DNA of 64,000 bases from NCBI GenBank assembly GCA_964526695.1, contig CAZGJA010000089.1, forward strand, positions 224,950-288,949, written 5' to 3'. The position numbers and the translations under genes are program-made. Origin of the DNA: JABWBH01 sp964526695. Its GTDB lineage: Bacteria > Planctomycetota > Phycisphaerae > UBA1845. Below are positions 8,705 to 16,611 of the stretch, piece by piece (within the stretch, counting starts at the first letter, position 1; every line of letters begins with the position of its first letter). Below the pieces are notes generated by a model, which saw nothing but the letters and a program-made list of their open reading frames with translations, was not told the origin of the DNA and searched no databases.

Positions 8705-8934
8705 CAGCTTTCTTCCGCCGGCCGATTCAGCTTTGTCCTGCCGCCCAAGCAGCGTGATTCTCAACACCACGTCAGTGTGATTCTCGAAGCCAAATCAGCG
8801 TGATTCTCAATGCCAAGTCAGCGTGGTCCCCGCAGGAAAGTCAGCGTGATCCCCGGAGGCAAGTCAGCGTGATCCCCGAAGGCAAGTCAGCGTGATCCCC
8901 GAAGGCAAGTCAGCGTGATCCCCGAAGGGGATCA
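8705..8934. repeat. 23-bp tandem array, about 10 units
   Basis: Units of 23 bp in direct tandem. The clearest begin at 8751, 8774, 8797, 8820, 8843, 8866, 8889 and 8912; two more degenerate units (starting about 8705 and 8728) precede them. The conserved part is AGCGTGATCCCCGAAGG. The rightmost units are near identical and units diverge progressively leftward, so the array has probably grown from the right end. No spacers of differing sequence are present, so this is not CRISPR. No gene occupies the array. Confidence 0.92.
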
Positions 8935-9643
8935 ACGTGAGTAGCCGTGGGCGCAGCCCACGGGATGCGACGCACGATTGAATTCAACCCCGCGAGGGGT
9001 TGTACGTCTGCCGCGGTTGCGGCGCGCGCAGGGGAACCCAGGGTACGACCCCGTCGGGGTCGAAGGGCCGTGGGGGCTCGTTTTCCGTGGGCCGCGCCCA
9101 CGGCTATTCACGTATTTCCCCTTCGGGGAAGGGATTGAACAGCGCTTGCTCGGACCGGTCGGCGCCTTCAGGGATCGATCGACGCACGCACAGCGGGATC
9201 CCGAAGCCTCCACTTGCCAGAGTCGGCTTGCCAAAACGAATAGGCAAACCTGCGGGGGGGCATGGGTCGAAGTGCTTTCTCCGACTCGCGGGCAGGCAGG
9301 CGGAGCTGGTGGAATGGGTGGCGCGGGGGGTATGGGCGGCGCGCGTGGCACGGGTCCGCGGCGGCGGACCCGTGTGGCGCCCGAAAGCGTTCGAATCACC
9401 CGTACGCCACGGCCTGGCGGGTACGCCAGACCGTGCCACCCCGGCGCCTCGCCCGATGAACGCGGTCTGCTCGCCCGATGCAGGCGTTGTGCTCGACCGA
9501 TACAAGCGGTGAGCTCGGCCGATACAGAGGGTCTGCTCGCTCGAGGAAAGACGCGACCCTATAATGTCGGCGCGGGGCCGCGCATCCAAACAGGCGGAGG
9601 GGCGATGCGCCGGCGCTGAACCCGCGTACGGATGGAGCCGCAC
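8935..9643. repeat. Palindrome-rich gap
   Basis: No gene is supported here. The stretch is a patchwork of short inverted repeats: GCCGTGGGCGCAGCCCACGG near 8944-8963, a related GTGGGCCGCGCCCAC near 9090, CCCCTTCGGGG near 9120, and the 11-bp hairpin CACGGGTCCGC-GGCG-complement at 9349-9374. Further right, short repeats around CTCGCCCGAT and GCTCG.CCGAT occur at 9450-9540. It ends at the start of the AI-2E-type permease gene, whose promoter must lie at the right edge. Confidence 0.6.
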
Positions 9644-11146
9644 ATGAAGGAGACCCTGAGTCTTCCGGAATCCAAACCGCCGCGCACCGGCGCGCCGCCC
9701 ACCGCCGCCAGACCCGCGCTGCCGCCGAGCCGGGCGACGTTGCGCGATCGCTTCGGGCGGCGGGGATTCAGCTTTCTGCGCACGCAGTGGCGCCCGCTGT
9801 TGCTGATCGGGTTCGTCCTGCTGGTCCTGGTGCTTTTTCAGGCCGTCCTCACCCCGTTCATAATTTCGTTTGCCCTGGCCTACGTGCTGTACCCGGCCGT
9901 GCTGCGGCTGACGCGCGTTCGCTTCGGCCGGTTCCACCTGCCGGTTTGGGGGTCGATTCTGGTCGTGTACTTCGCGCTGATTGGAAGCTCGGCGCTGCTG
10001 GCGTCGCTGGCGGGTCCGCCGGTGGTGGCGCAGCTTCAGAAGTTGATCGACAACGTCCGCGTGTACTCCGGTCAGCTCGACCGTGCCAGCAGCGATATCG
10101 TGAACCGGCTGGAAACCGCTCTGAAGGCCTGGCAAAACAAGCAGAAGGATTCGGCATCGACCGAAGATTCGCACAGCCCGCCGGATGCGAGCCGAGCGGA
10201 AGGAATGGAAGGCAGTGCGCCCCCGGTGGACCGGACCGGGGTGACGGAAGGCAATTCGCAGGGGGTCGGGAAGACCGGGGCGGACCCGGGGGAAGCTCAG
10301 CCCGCGGACGGGAAATCACCATCCGAAGAGCAGGCGCAGCCGGCGGAGCGGACCGGGACGCCCTCAGACGGCGAGCAGGCTTCCGCAAATCCACCGGAGG
10401 TCGCCAGTACGCCCCTCTACATCCAGGTCATGCAGTCCGCTCAGAATTTCATGAAGGACTACAATGAGAAGCTCGTCGGATGGGTCGCGCAGTTCGGGGC
10501 GGCCATGCCGGCGTTCATCGAGGGGCTGGTGCGGTCGATCTTCAACTTCTTTCTCGTGCTGATGCTGACGTTCCTGTTCCTGCTGCATTTTCCGAAGATC
10601 TTCAGCTTCGCGCGGAGCCTCGTCCCGGCGCAGTATCAGCCGGAGTTCGAGGGCATCGCCGAGGAGATCAACGATCGGCTGGCGGGCGTGGTGCGCGGGC
10701 AGCTCATGATCTGCCTGGCCAACGGCATCCTCACGTACGTCGGCTTCGCCATGATCGGCGTGCGGTTCGCCAGCCTGCTGGCGTTCGTGGCCGGCGTGCT
10801 GTCGCTGATCCCCATCTTCGGCACGATCATCTCGACGATCCCCGCGGTGCTGCTGGCGCTGACGCAATCGCCGATGATCGCCCTGCTGGCGCTGGGGTGG
10901 GTCATCATCATTCACATCGTCGAAGCCTACGTGCTCAACCCGCTCATCATGGGCGACGCGGCGCACATGAACCCGCTGCTGATCGTGTTTGCCCTGCTGG
11001 TCGGCTCACACTATTTCCATCCCATCCTCGGACCGCTGCTGGCGGCGCCGATGGCGGCCATCATTCAGACGGTCTTCCTGCACTTCCTGACGCGCAGCGA
11101 GGAGCCGCCGGATGCGGATGCTGAGCCGGCGCCCGCCAGCGGTTAA
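9644..11146 (+). CDS. AI-2E/PerM family permease
   Basis: Polytopic inner-membrane protein of the AI-2E transporter (PerM) family. Hydrophobic helices lie near residues 44-70 and 92-120, then a hydrophilic domain, then a C-terminal block of about five helices with the family signature segments VRGQLMICLANGILTYVGF, GVLSLIPIFGTIIS and the loop near NPLLIVFALLVG. The family exports or takes up small molecules; substrates vary and none is suggested here. Odd feature: about 100 residues of Ser/Glu/Pro/Gly-rich low complexity (residues about 160-255) are inserted in the soluble domain. ATG 9644 has GGAG six nt upstream; an in-frame ATG at 9632 would add four residues. Confidence 0.88.
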   Translation: MKETLSLPESKPPRTGAPPTAARPALPPSRATLRDRFGRRGFSFLRTQWRPLLLIGFVLLVLVLFQAVLTPFIISFALAYVLYPAVLRLTRVRFGRFHLPVWGSILVVYFALIGSSALLASLAGPPVVAQLQKLIDNVRVYSGQLDRASSDIVNRLETALKAWQNKQKDSASTEDSHSPPDASRAEGMEGSAPPVDRTGVTEGNSQGVGKTGADPGEAQPADGKSPSEEQAQPAERTGTPSDGEQASANPPEVASTPLYIQVMQSAQNFMKDYNEKLVGWVAQFGAAMPAFIEGLVRSIFNFFLVLMLTFLFLLHFPKIFSFARSLVPAQYQPEFEGIAEEINDRLAGVVRGQLMICLANGILTYVGFAMIGVRFASLLAFVAGVLSLIPIFGTIISTIPAVLLALTQSPMIALLALGWVIIIHIVEAYVLNPLIMGDAAHMNPLLIVFALLVGSHYFHPILGPLLAAPMAAIIQTVFLHFLTRSEEPPDADAEPAPASG

Positions 11147-11184
11147 GTCAGGTCTAGCGGTCCGGGGTCAACGGCGACACTCGT

Positions 11185-11209
11185 CATTCACGCGCAGGCG
11201 GGAATCCAG
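11185..11209. repeat. Dispersed GCGCAGGCGGGAAT repeat, copy 1
   Basis: CATTCACGCGCAGGCGGGAA at 11185-11204 continuing TCCAG. The same element occurs at 15412-15439, in inverse orientation at 30848-30877 and, more diverged, at 44369-44396. Copies 1 and 2 also share the preceding GGCGACACTCGT. The rest of the 317-bp gap 11147-11463 shows no gene. Confidence 0.8.
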
Positions 11210-11463
11210 TTTCCTCATTCCCGCTCAGGTGGGGATCCAGCCGCCGGTTTGTAGAAGGCACAATTCCAGCGGTTCTCCCGGGAAGCCCCGACCCCCACCT
11301 GCGCGGGCGCGACAGACCCCGTTTCCGGTTCCAAGTTCCGCCACGAGGTTCTGAGTCCCATAAGGTTTGCTCCCCCGTTGCGCAATGCGCCAGGATTCTG
11401 TTATCATGTGGAGCCATGCCTCCGGGGCAGGGGGTCGGTCACACCTGATTAGGGGAGTCGAAC

Positions 11464-13746
11464 ATGAGGTCATTGAGCGCACACGCGCGGTCCGGGCTGC
11501 TGGTCACGCTTTCAGGGTTCGCCGCGGCGGCGGTGGAGGTCCGCGCCACGGACCTGACGGTCTCGGGCATCGAGGTCAACCAGACGGTGCAGTACGGCAC
11601 CACGACGCTGGTGGGCGACCAGGTGACCTACGTCCGCGCGACGATCGGCGTCAGCGACTCCACGGTGGACGTGGACAACGTCGATGCCGTGCTGCGCGTC
11701 TTCGCCGGCGGCGTCGAGCTGCCGGAGTCGCCGATCCTGTCGCTCAACGGACCGATCAAGGCGCCGCGCTCGCCGCTGCGCAGCGAGCTGAACCATACGG
11801 TCAACTTTCTGCTGATCGTGCCGCAGAGCACCGACGTGGACTTCCAGGTCGAGGTCAACCCCGACCGCTACGTGGTGGAAACGAACTACGCCAACAACAT
11901 CGGCACGTCGAGCAACCTCAACTTTCAATGCCGTCGAATCGTCGAGGTCGCGTATGTGCCCATCGACTACCGCCCCGGCGGCAACGGCGGCCCGCCGGAC
12001 GCGACCCTCATTGAGCCGGGCATCGGCGACGGGTTCCATCGCGCGATCTACAAGGCCGGCGAGTGGAATTACCACAAGTCGCCGCTGCCCGATCTGCTCT
12101 GGACGCAGGACGTGAACAGCTCCGACACGGCGCTGCTCAACGCCCTGCGCGACATCCGCGTCAATCAGCTTCCGCGCGCCGGCTACCCGGTCCCCGATCT
12201 GGTTTACGGCTGGCTCCCCGGCAATCCCTACTCCGGCAACGGCCGCGCGATCGGCATTCCCGGCGACGCTGCTTTCGGCAACACCCAGACAGTCCGCCAC
12301 CAGCGCACCATGGCGCATGAATGCGGCCATCTATTCGGCCAGGTGCACAACAGCCGCACGATCGGCACCGTTGGGGTGGACGTTGAGCATCACCTGTGGG
12401 ACACGGAAAGCCTGCCCGTGCTGCACCAGAGCGGGCAGTGGGACATCATGGTCGGCGGTCAGCTCACCAATACCGCCTACGTGGACCGCACGACCTATGA
12501 AGCCGTCGAGGCCGACAGCCGCCTGCGTTGCTCGTCGCCGTCGCGTTTGCCCTCCCCCGTGCTGCGCATCAGCGGCGAATTCCTCCACGCGACGGGTGAA
12601 CTCCTCCTGGACCCCATCACGCGCATCGAGGATGGCGACGCCGACGCGACTGACCCCAACGGCGCGATCTCCATCGTCGGCTACACCCTGCCGGGCGAGG
12701 AGCGCATCTACAATGTTGAGGTTCCCGCGCCGCAGGCCTGGGAATCCTGCGCCGGTCCCGACGAGCAGGGCAACGTGCCCACGGCCGCGTCCTCTCCGTT
12801 GTACGCCCTGCTGCCGGAGAGCGTGGAAGGGCGGCGCATCGACCATGTCCGGATCATCGACGTGGCGACCGGCGTCGTGCTTGCGGAGCGCGCCCGATCC
12901 GTGAATGCGCCGGAGGCGCGGTTCACGCAGTCGTGGATCAACGGCGCGTTGAACGGGCGCGTGACGATCGCCTGGACCGCCGCTGACGCGGACGGCGACG
13001 CGCTCACCACGACGCTCCTTTACAGCCCGGACGCGGGCGATTCTTGGGTTCCGCTGGTGGTCAACACGCCCGCGATGTCGTTCGAGTTCGACACGTCAGC
13101 CGTGGCGTACAGCCGCGGCGCGAACGGGCGCCTGCGGCTTGTCGTCAGCGACGGCTTCAATGTGACCACCGTCGAGGATGACGATGGCGGCACGATGGCG
13201 GGTCCGACGCCGCCGTGGACGTATCTGCTCACGCCCAACGACGACTCCGTCCACCTCCTCGGCGCACCGATCGCTTTCCACGCCGCGGTCTGGGACAAGG
13301 AAGACCTGATGCTCACCGGCGGACAGGTCGCGTGGTCGTCCGACGTGGACGGCCCGCTGGGCACCGGTCTGCTGCTGACGCGCGACGATCTATCGCTGGG
13401 CACGCACGTCATCACCGTCACCGGCACGGACACCGACGGCGACTCCAGCTCCAAGCAGGTTTCCATCACGATCGAGAACCGCAGGTTCAGCGGCATCCCG
13501 TGCAGCGAGGTCAAGAAGTTCGTCGGCTCGTGCAGCAACGGCGGCGCGCTGAAAGCCAAGCTCGTGCTGCGCACCGAGGCCTTCGACGGCGCGACCGTCA
13601 TCTTCTCTTTCGACGGCTCGCCGCGGACCACGCAGGTCAGCGGTCGCCGCGCCCGCGTGAGCGTGTGCTGCTTCATCGGCGAGCACCAGGTAAGTCTGGA
13701 CAGTCCGGCCGGCTGCGCCGACCCGGTGACGACGACGTGCCCGTAA
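11464..13746 (+). CDS. Secreted metzincin-type metalloprotease with shared C-terminal domain
   Basis: Exported protein of 760 residues; AGGGGAG lies 6 nt before the ATG. A signal peptide (about residues 1-28) leads to a CARDB-like beta domain (about 30-155). The zinc motif HECGHLFGQVH spans 285-295 (three His, Glu286 as base), and a Met-turn-like WDIMVGG follows at 327-332, which together define a metzincin clan peptidase. Then come beta-sandwich domains (about 480-680, cadherin/Ig-like, with ADADGDALTTTLLYSPDAG). The last 81 residues (680-760) are the shared C-terminal domain, ending CADPVTTTCP, very close to that of the subtilase at 37,221-39,527. Likely an extracellular or surface endopeptidase; its substrate is unknown. 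Confidence 0.85.
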   Translation: MRSLSAHARSGLLVTLSGFAAAAVEVRATDLTVSGIEVNQTVQYGTTTLVGDQVTYVRATIGVSDSTVDVDNVDAVLRVFAGGVELPESPILSLNGPIKAPRSPLRSELNHTVNFLLIVPQSTDVDFQVEVNPDRYVVETNYANNIGTSSNLNFQCRRIVEVAYVPIDYRPGGNGGPPDATLIEPGIGDGFHRAIYKAGEWNYHKSPLPDLLWTQDVNSSDTALLNALRDIRVNQLPRAGYPVPDLVYGWLPGNPYSGNGRAIGIPGDAAFGNTQTVRHQRTMAHECGHLFGQVHNSRTIGTVGVDVEHHLWDTESLPVLHQSGQWDIMVGGQLTNTAYVDRTTYEAVEADSRLRCSSPSRLPSPVLRISGEFLHATGELLLDPITRIEDGDADATDPNGAISIVGYTLPGEERIYNVEVPAPQAWESCAGPDEQGNVPTAASSPLYALLPESVEGRRIDHVRIIDVATGVVLAERARSVNAPEARFTQSWINGALNGRVTIAWTAADADGDALTTTLLYSPDAGDSWVPLVVNTPAMSFEFDTSAVAYSRGANGRLRLVVSDGFNVTTVEDDDGGTMAGPTPPWTYLLTPNDDSVHLLGAPIAFHAAVWDKEDLMLTGGQVAWSSDVDGPLGTGLLLTRDDLSLGTHVITVTGTDTDGDSSSKQVSITIENRRFSGIPCSEVKKFVGSCSNGGALKAKLVLRTEAFDGATVIFSFDGSPRTTQVSGRRARVSVCCFIGEHQVSLDSPAGCADPVTTTCP

Positions 13747-13904
13747 CCGGTTGCGTCGGATTGCCGAAGCGGGCGCAGGCGCTGTCACCTCCGTGCAGGC
13801 GGGGTTTCAGGGTCAGGGCGATCGCATTGACTTTTGATTCCTGGCGGGCCAATCCATGTGTGGCGCAGTCCGAAGGTGGTGCGGTCTGGAGGTGCACGGC
13901 GTAA

Positions 13905-14199
13905 GGTTGGCGTGGCTTCACGCGCTGGGTGGCATGGCTTCACGCGCAGGGTGGCGTGGCTTCACGCGCAGCGGGTAGCCATGCGTCTGCCATTGTGGAA
14001 CCCCATGCTCACGCTGAGTACAGCGAGAGCATGCCACCCGCGCATGATGAATTGCCTTCACGGCGATGCGTGGCACGGCTTCACAGGTGTTGCGTGGCAT
14101 GGCTTCATGGTGCTGGGAGGCATGGCTTCACGCGCAGCGGGTAGCCATGCGTCCGGCAGTGGGGGATCCCATGCTCACGCTGAGTACAGCGAGAGCATG
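13905..14199. repeat. Intergenic repeats: ATGGCTTCACGCGCAG units and 30-bp palindrome x2
   Basis: The gap 13747-14282 has no gene. It contains five or so copies of a short unit around TGGCTTCACGCGCAG, and two copies of a 30-bp palindrome at 14004-14033 and 14170-14199 (arms CATGCTC.CGCTG and CAGCG.GAGCATG around AGTA). Each palindrome is preceded by a related GCGGGTAGCCATGCGTC segment, so a module of about 60-100 bp has been duplicated, 166 bp apart. Confidence 0.8.
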
Positions 14200-14282
14200 C
14201 CACCCTGATGTCGGGCCGGGATGCGGTTGCCTGGGGCACGCGCCCGTGTGGATTGGCCGCGGCGCATGAAGCGGAACTTGCG

Positions 14283-14936
14283 ATGCCGTTGAGTTTTCAC
14301 ATCTTCAACGACCCGATCTACATGGAGAACGGGTACGTCGTTTTCGCCGACGGCGACCCGGCTTGCTGGATCATCGATCCGGGACTGCCGCCGCAGGGGG
14401 AGGACATCGTTCGCTTCGTGCGCCAGCGCGGACTGGCGCCGCGGGCGATCGTGCTCACCCATGCCCATGCGGACCACATCGCCGGGATCGACGAGGTGCG
14501 CGACGCTTTGGGTCCGCTCGACGTGTACCTGGCCCGGGAGGAATGGGCGGCGCTGCGCGATCCGATGGAGAACCTCTCGGGTCTGATCGGACTGGGCTTC
14601 GCCACGCGGGTCACCGATCCGCATGACCTTCCGCACGGCGGCGCGATGGAGCTGGGCGCGACGCAGTGGGGCGTGCTCGACGTGTCGGGTCACTCGCCGG
14701 GCGGGCGGGCGCTGTACTGCCGGGCCGAGGGCGTGGTCATCGTCGGCGATGCGCTCTTCGCCGGCAGCGTGGGTCGCACGGACTTCCCCAATAGCAACGG
14801 GGCACGGCTCCTGCGCAACATCCGGGAAAACCTGATGACGCTGCCCGATGCCACGCGCGTCCTGTCCGGGCACGGCCCCGAGACGACCATCGGCCGCGAG
14901 CGACGATCAAACCCGTTCGTGCTGCACGGCTTCTGA
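14283..14936 (+). CDS. MBL-fold hydrolase, glyoxalase II-like
   Basis: Metallo-beta-lactamase-fold protein of 217 residues with the zinc motif THAHADH, the later metal ligands in DVSGHSPGG and VIVGDALFAG, and a final His in VLSGHGPET, i.e. the glyoxalase II/YcbL pattern. YcbL-type enzymes hydrolyse S-lactoylglutathione or related thioesters. ATG 14283 gives the normal N-terminus MPLSFHIFNDPIYMENGYVV; an upstream start would add 25 unrelated residues. The Shine-Dalgarno is weak. No operon partner is adjacent; the substrate remains open. Confidence 0.88.
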   Translation: MPLSFHIFNDPIYMENGYVVFADGDPACWIIDPGLPPQGEDIVRFVRQRGLAPRAIVLTHAHADHIAGIDEVRDALGPLDVYLAREEWAALRDPMENLSGLIGLGFATRVTDPHDLPHGGAMELGATQWGVLDVSGHSPGGRALYCRAEGVVIVGDALFAGSVGRTDFPNSNGARLLRNIRENLMTLPDATRVLSGHGPETTIGRERRSNPFVLHGF

Positions 14937-15046
14937 ATGTCCACCGCCTCCGAGGCCGCATCCCCTCGCGAGAAGCACCAAGCCAGGCCGCGGGATTTTA
15001 TTTCGCGCGGAGGATCGTGCCGGGCTTGTCCCGCGGCGCTTGGCGC

Positions 15047-15370
15047 TCACGGCGCGCACGTCACGTCCACGATCGAGTCGCAGACGAAGACGCGATGCTC
15101 GCCGAGCGGAACGCCTCGCAGCTTCCCCTTGCCGCGGCCGGAGCCGTCCAGGGGAATGCTCATCGACTGGGGATCCGGCGGATTCAGCAGCGCTGTCACG
15201 ATACCATTCAACTGGCCGCTGCGCACCTTGACGAGCACGTCGCCCTCCTGCTCGCCATCGCGCACCCCGTATTTTGCGAACACCCGCTGGCCACCCGTCG
15301 CCCTGCGTTTCGTAACCCCCGACGACTGCCGGGGATGTTTCAGAGGGTGCGGCCATGACGCTACACGCAA
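15047..15370 (-). pseudogene. Orphan copy of the shared C-terminal domain
   Basis: An open frame of 107 codons whose last 60 or so residues resemble the shared C-terminal domain of the secreted proteins: LVKVRSGQLNGIVTALL, then SIPLDGSGRGKGKLRG, PLGEHRVFVCDSIVDVTCAP. The first 40 residues are basic, with no signal peptide and no separate domain. No Shine-Dalgarno is obvious. I read it as the remaining 3' end of a decayed exported-protein gene, though a free-standing domain cannot be excluded. The copy is diverged and lacks the first Cys. Confidence 0.55.
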
Positions 15371-15411
15371 ACGTAGAATGCTCTAGCAGCCTGTGGCGAA
15401 TGGCGACACTC

Positions 15412-15439
15412 GTTATTCCCGCGCAGGCGGGAATCCAGC
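15412..15439. repeat. Dispersed GCGCAGGCGGGAAT repeat, copy 2
   Basis: CGTTATTCCCGCGCAGGCGG at 15412-15431 continuing GAATCCAG. The TATTCCCGC...GCGGGAAT arms form a hairpin. A partial duplicate of the right flank (GGAATCCAGCG) recurs about 30 bp downstream. Confidence 0.85.
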
Positions 15440-15554
15440 GTGTTGCTTCGGAGGAGGCTGGAATCCAGCGGTTTCGCGGGCGGACTGGACCCCCGCCGGT
15501 TGGAGTGACGATGCCAGTGCCCCGTTCCGAGTTCCACCACGGACTGCTAGACAA

Positions 15555-16571
15555 TCACGGATTCTCATTCCACTCCGTATTCTGGATGTCCTCGAGTCCC
15601 CGTTGTGCCCGCCTGCGCACGTCGCCACTCGGGTCGGTTTGGGCCATCAGACGGAGTTTCTCCTGTAGATTGTCGCTGTTCTCCTGACCCCTGGAATGCC
15701 GACGGATGCGCCGGATCATCTCGCCTGTCTGGGTGACGGCTTCGGCGCGAAGGATATCCACGGGTGAGTTGAGATACTTGGCCCACACATCTCGCACGCG
15801 CGCGTGCTGCTCGGGCTGGACAATCATGCCGCTCCCGATCGAAACAAACGGAAAACCCGTGCGCATGTCCTGCCAGCGCTGAAGCAAATAGCCAAGGAGT
15901 TCCAGGTCGCAGGCCTTGCTCACAATATGCTCAATACCGCCACAATCTTGCGCGAAGCGATCCTCGTCATTAAAATATCGCAACGCAAGTCCAACAAAAT
16001 CGAGCATGTCGTATTTATCAGCGAGCTGCCAGGCCTCATAGCGATGCACGAAAGGAAACTGGTCACGCACTTCGCGGAGCATTTCGTGTTCACCCCAGGC
16101 TGACCACTCATCCCACCCATTGATGAGCACCTCGGCCAGGACGATCTTCAATCTCGGGGTGTCCTCCACAACGCGTTCGTCGAGATGTTCAAGCATGAAG
16201 GCCTCAAATTCCTCAAAGCCCGGTTGGCCCTTAAAGTAGGGAATGGTCTCAAGAATCTCCCTTCGGGTGGGCACCGGGACGAGCCTGGGCCAGCGATCCG
16301 CCACGTGTTGATTGCGTGGCTCCCCTACGCGCGGCGCCTGGAGGCAGTAAACCGAACGAATGGCCAGATCAAAATCCAGCCTCGTGGCAGCGTACGCGGC
16401 AGGGTCCGCGCGCTTCAGTTCCTCCGCCCGACGCAGCCATTCCTCGGGCGAGGGATAGCGTTGCAGAACATTTTCGTCGCGAGCGTCCGCATCCAAGGAT
16501 AGCAAGAGCAAAACCACACTTCCGGCCACAGCGAGAAACGACCGACCCTTTCGCATTGATCTCCGATTCAC
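15555..16571 (-). CDS. Exported helical protein, unrecognised
   Basis: Exported protein of 338 residues: a basic N-terminus and hydrophobic core (FLAVAGSVVLLLLSLDADA) form a signal peptide. The mature part is charged and helical, with pairs such as EFEAFMLEHLDERVVEDTPRL and a C-terminal SGDVRRRAQRGLEDIQNTEW that resembles a HEAT repeat, so an alpha-solenoid is likely. The GTG at 16571 has AAGGAG 7 nt upstream; an ATG at 16556 with its own GGAG is an alternative. It starts 40 nt after the stop of the deiminase gene on the same strand and may be cotranscribed with it. Function unknown. Confidence 0.75.
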   Translation of the reverse strand: MNRRSMRKGRSFLAVAGSVVLLLLSLDADARDENVLQRYPSPEEWLRRAEELKRADPAAYAATRLDFDLAIRSVYCLQAPRVGEPRNQHVADRWPRLVPVPTRREILETIPYFKGQPGFEEFEAFMLEHLDERVVEDTPRLKIVLAEVLINGWDEWSAWGEHEMLREVRDQFPFVHRYEAWQLADKYDMLDFVGLALRYFNDEDRFAQDCGGIEHIVSKACDLELLGYLLQRWQDMRTGFPFVSIGSGMIVQPEQHARVRDVWAKYLNSPVDILRAEAVTQTGEMIRRIRRHSRGQENSDNLQEKLRLMAQTDPSGDVRRRAQRGLEDIQNTEWNENP

Positions 16572-16611
16572 GGGAGTCTCCTTGCTTCAGCAACCCAACA
16601 TTCCACATCCA

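Noticed and set aside
8705..8934. CRISPR-like array
   Set aside because: The units are directly contiguous at 23 bp without variable spacers, and no cas genes are present.
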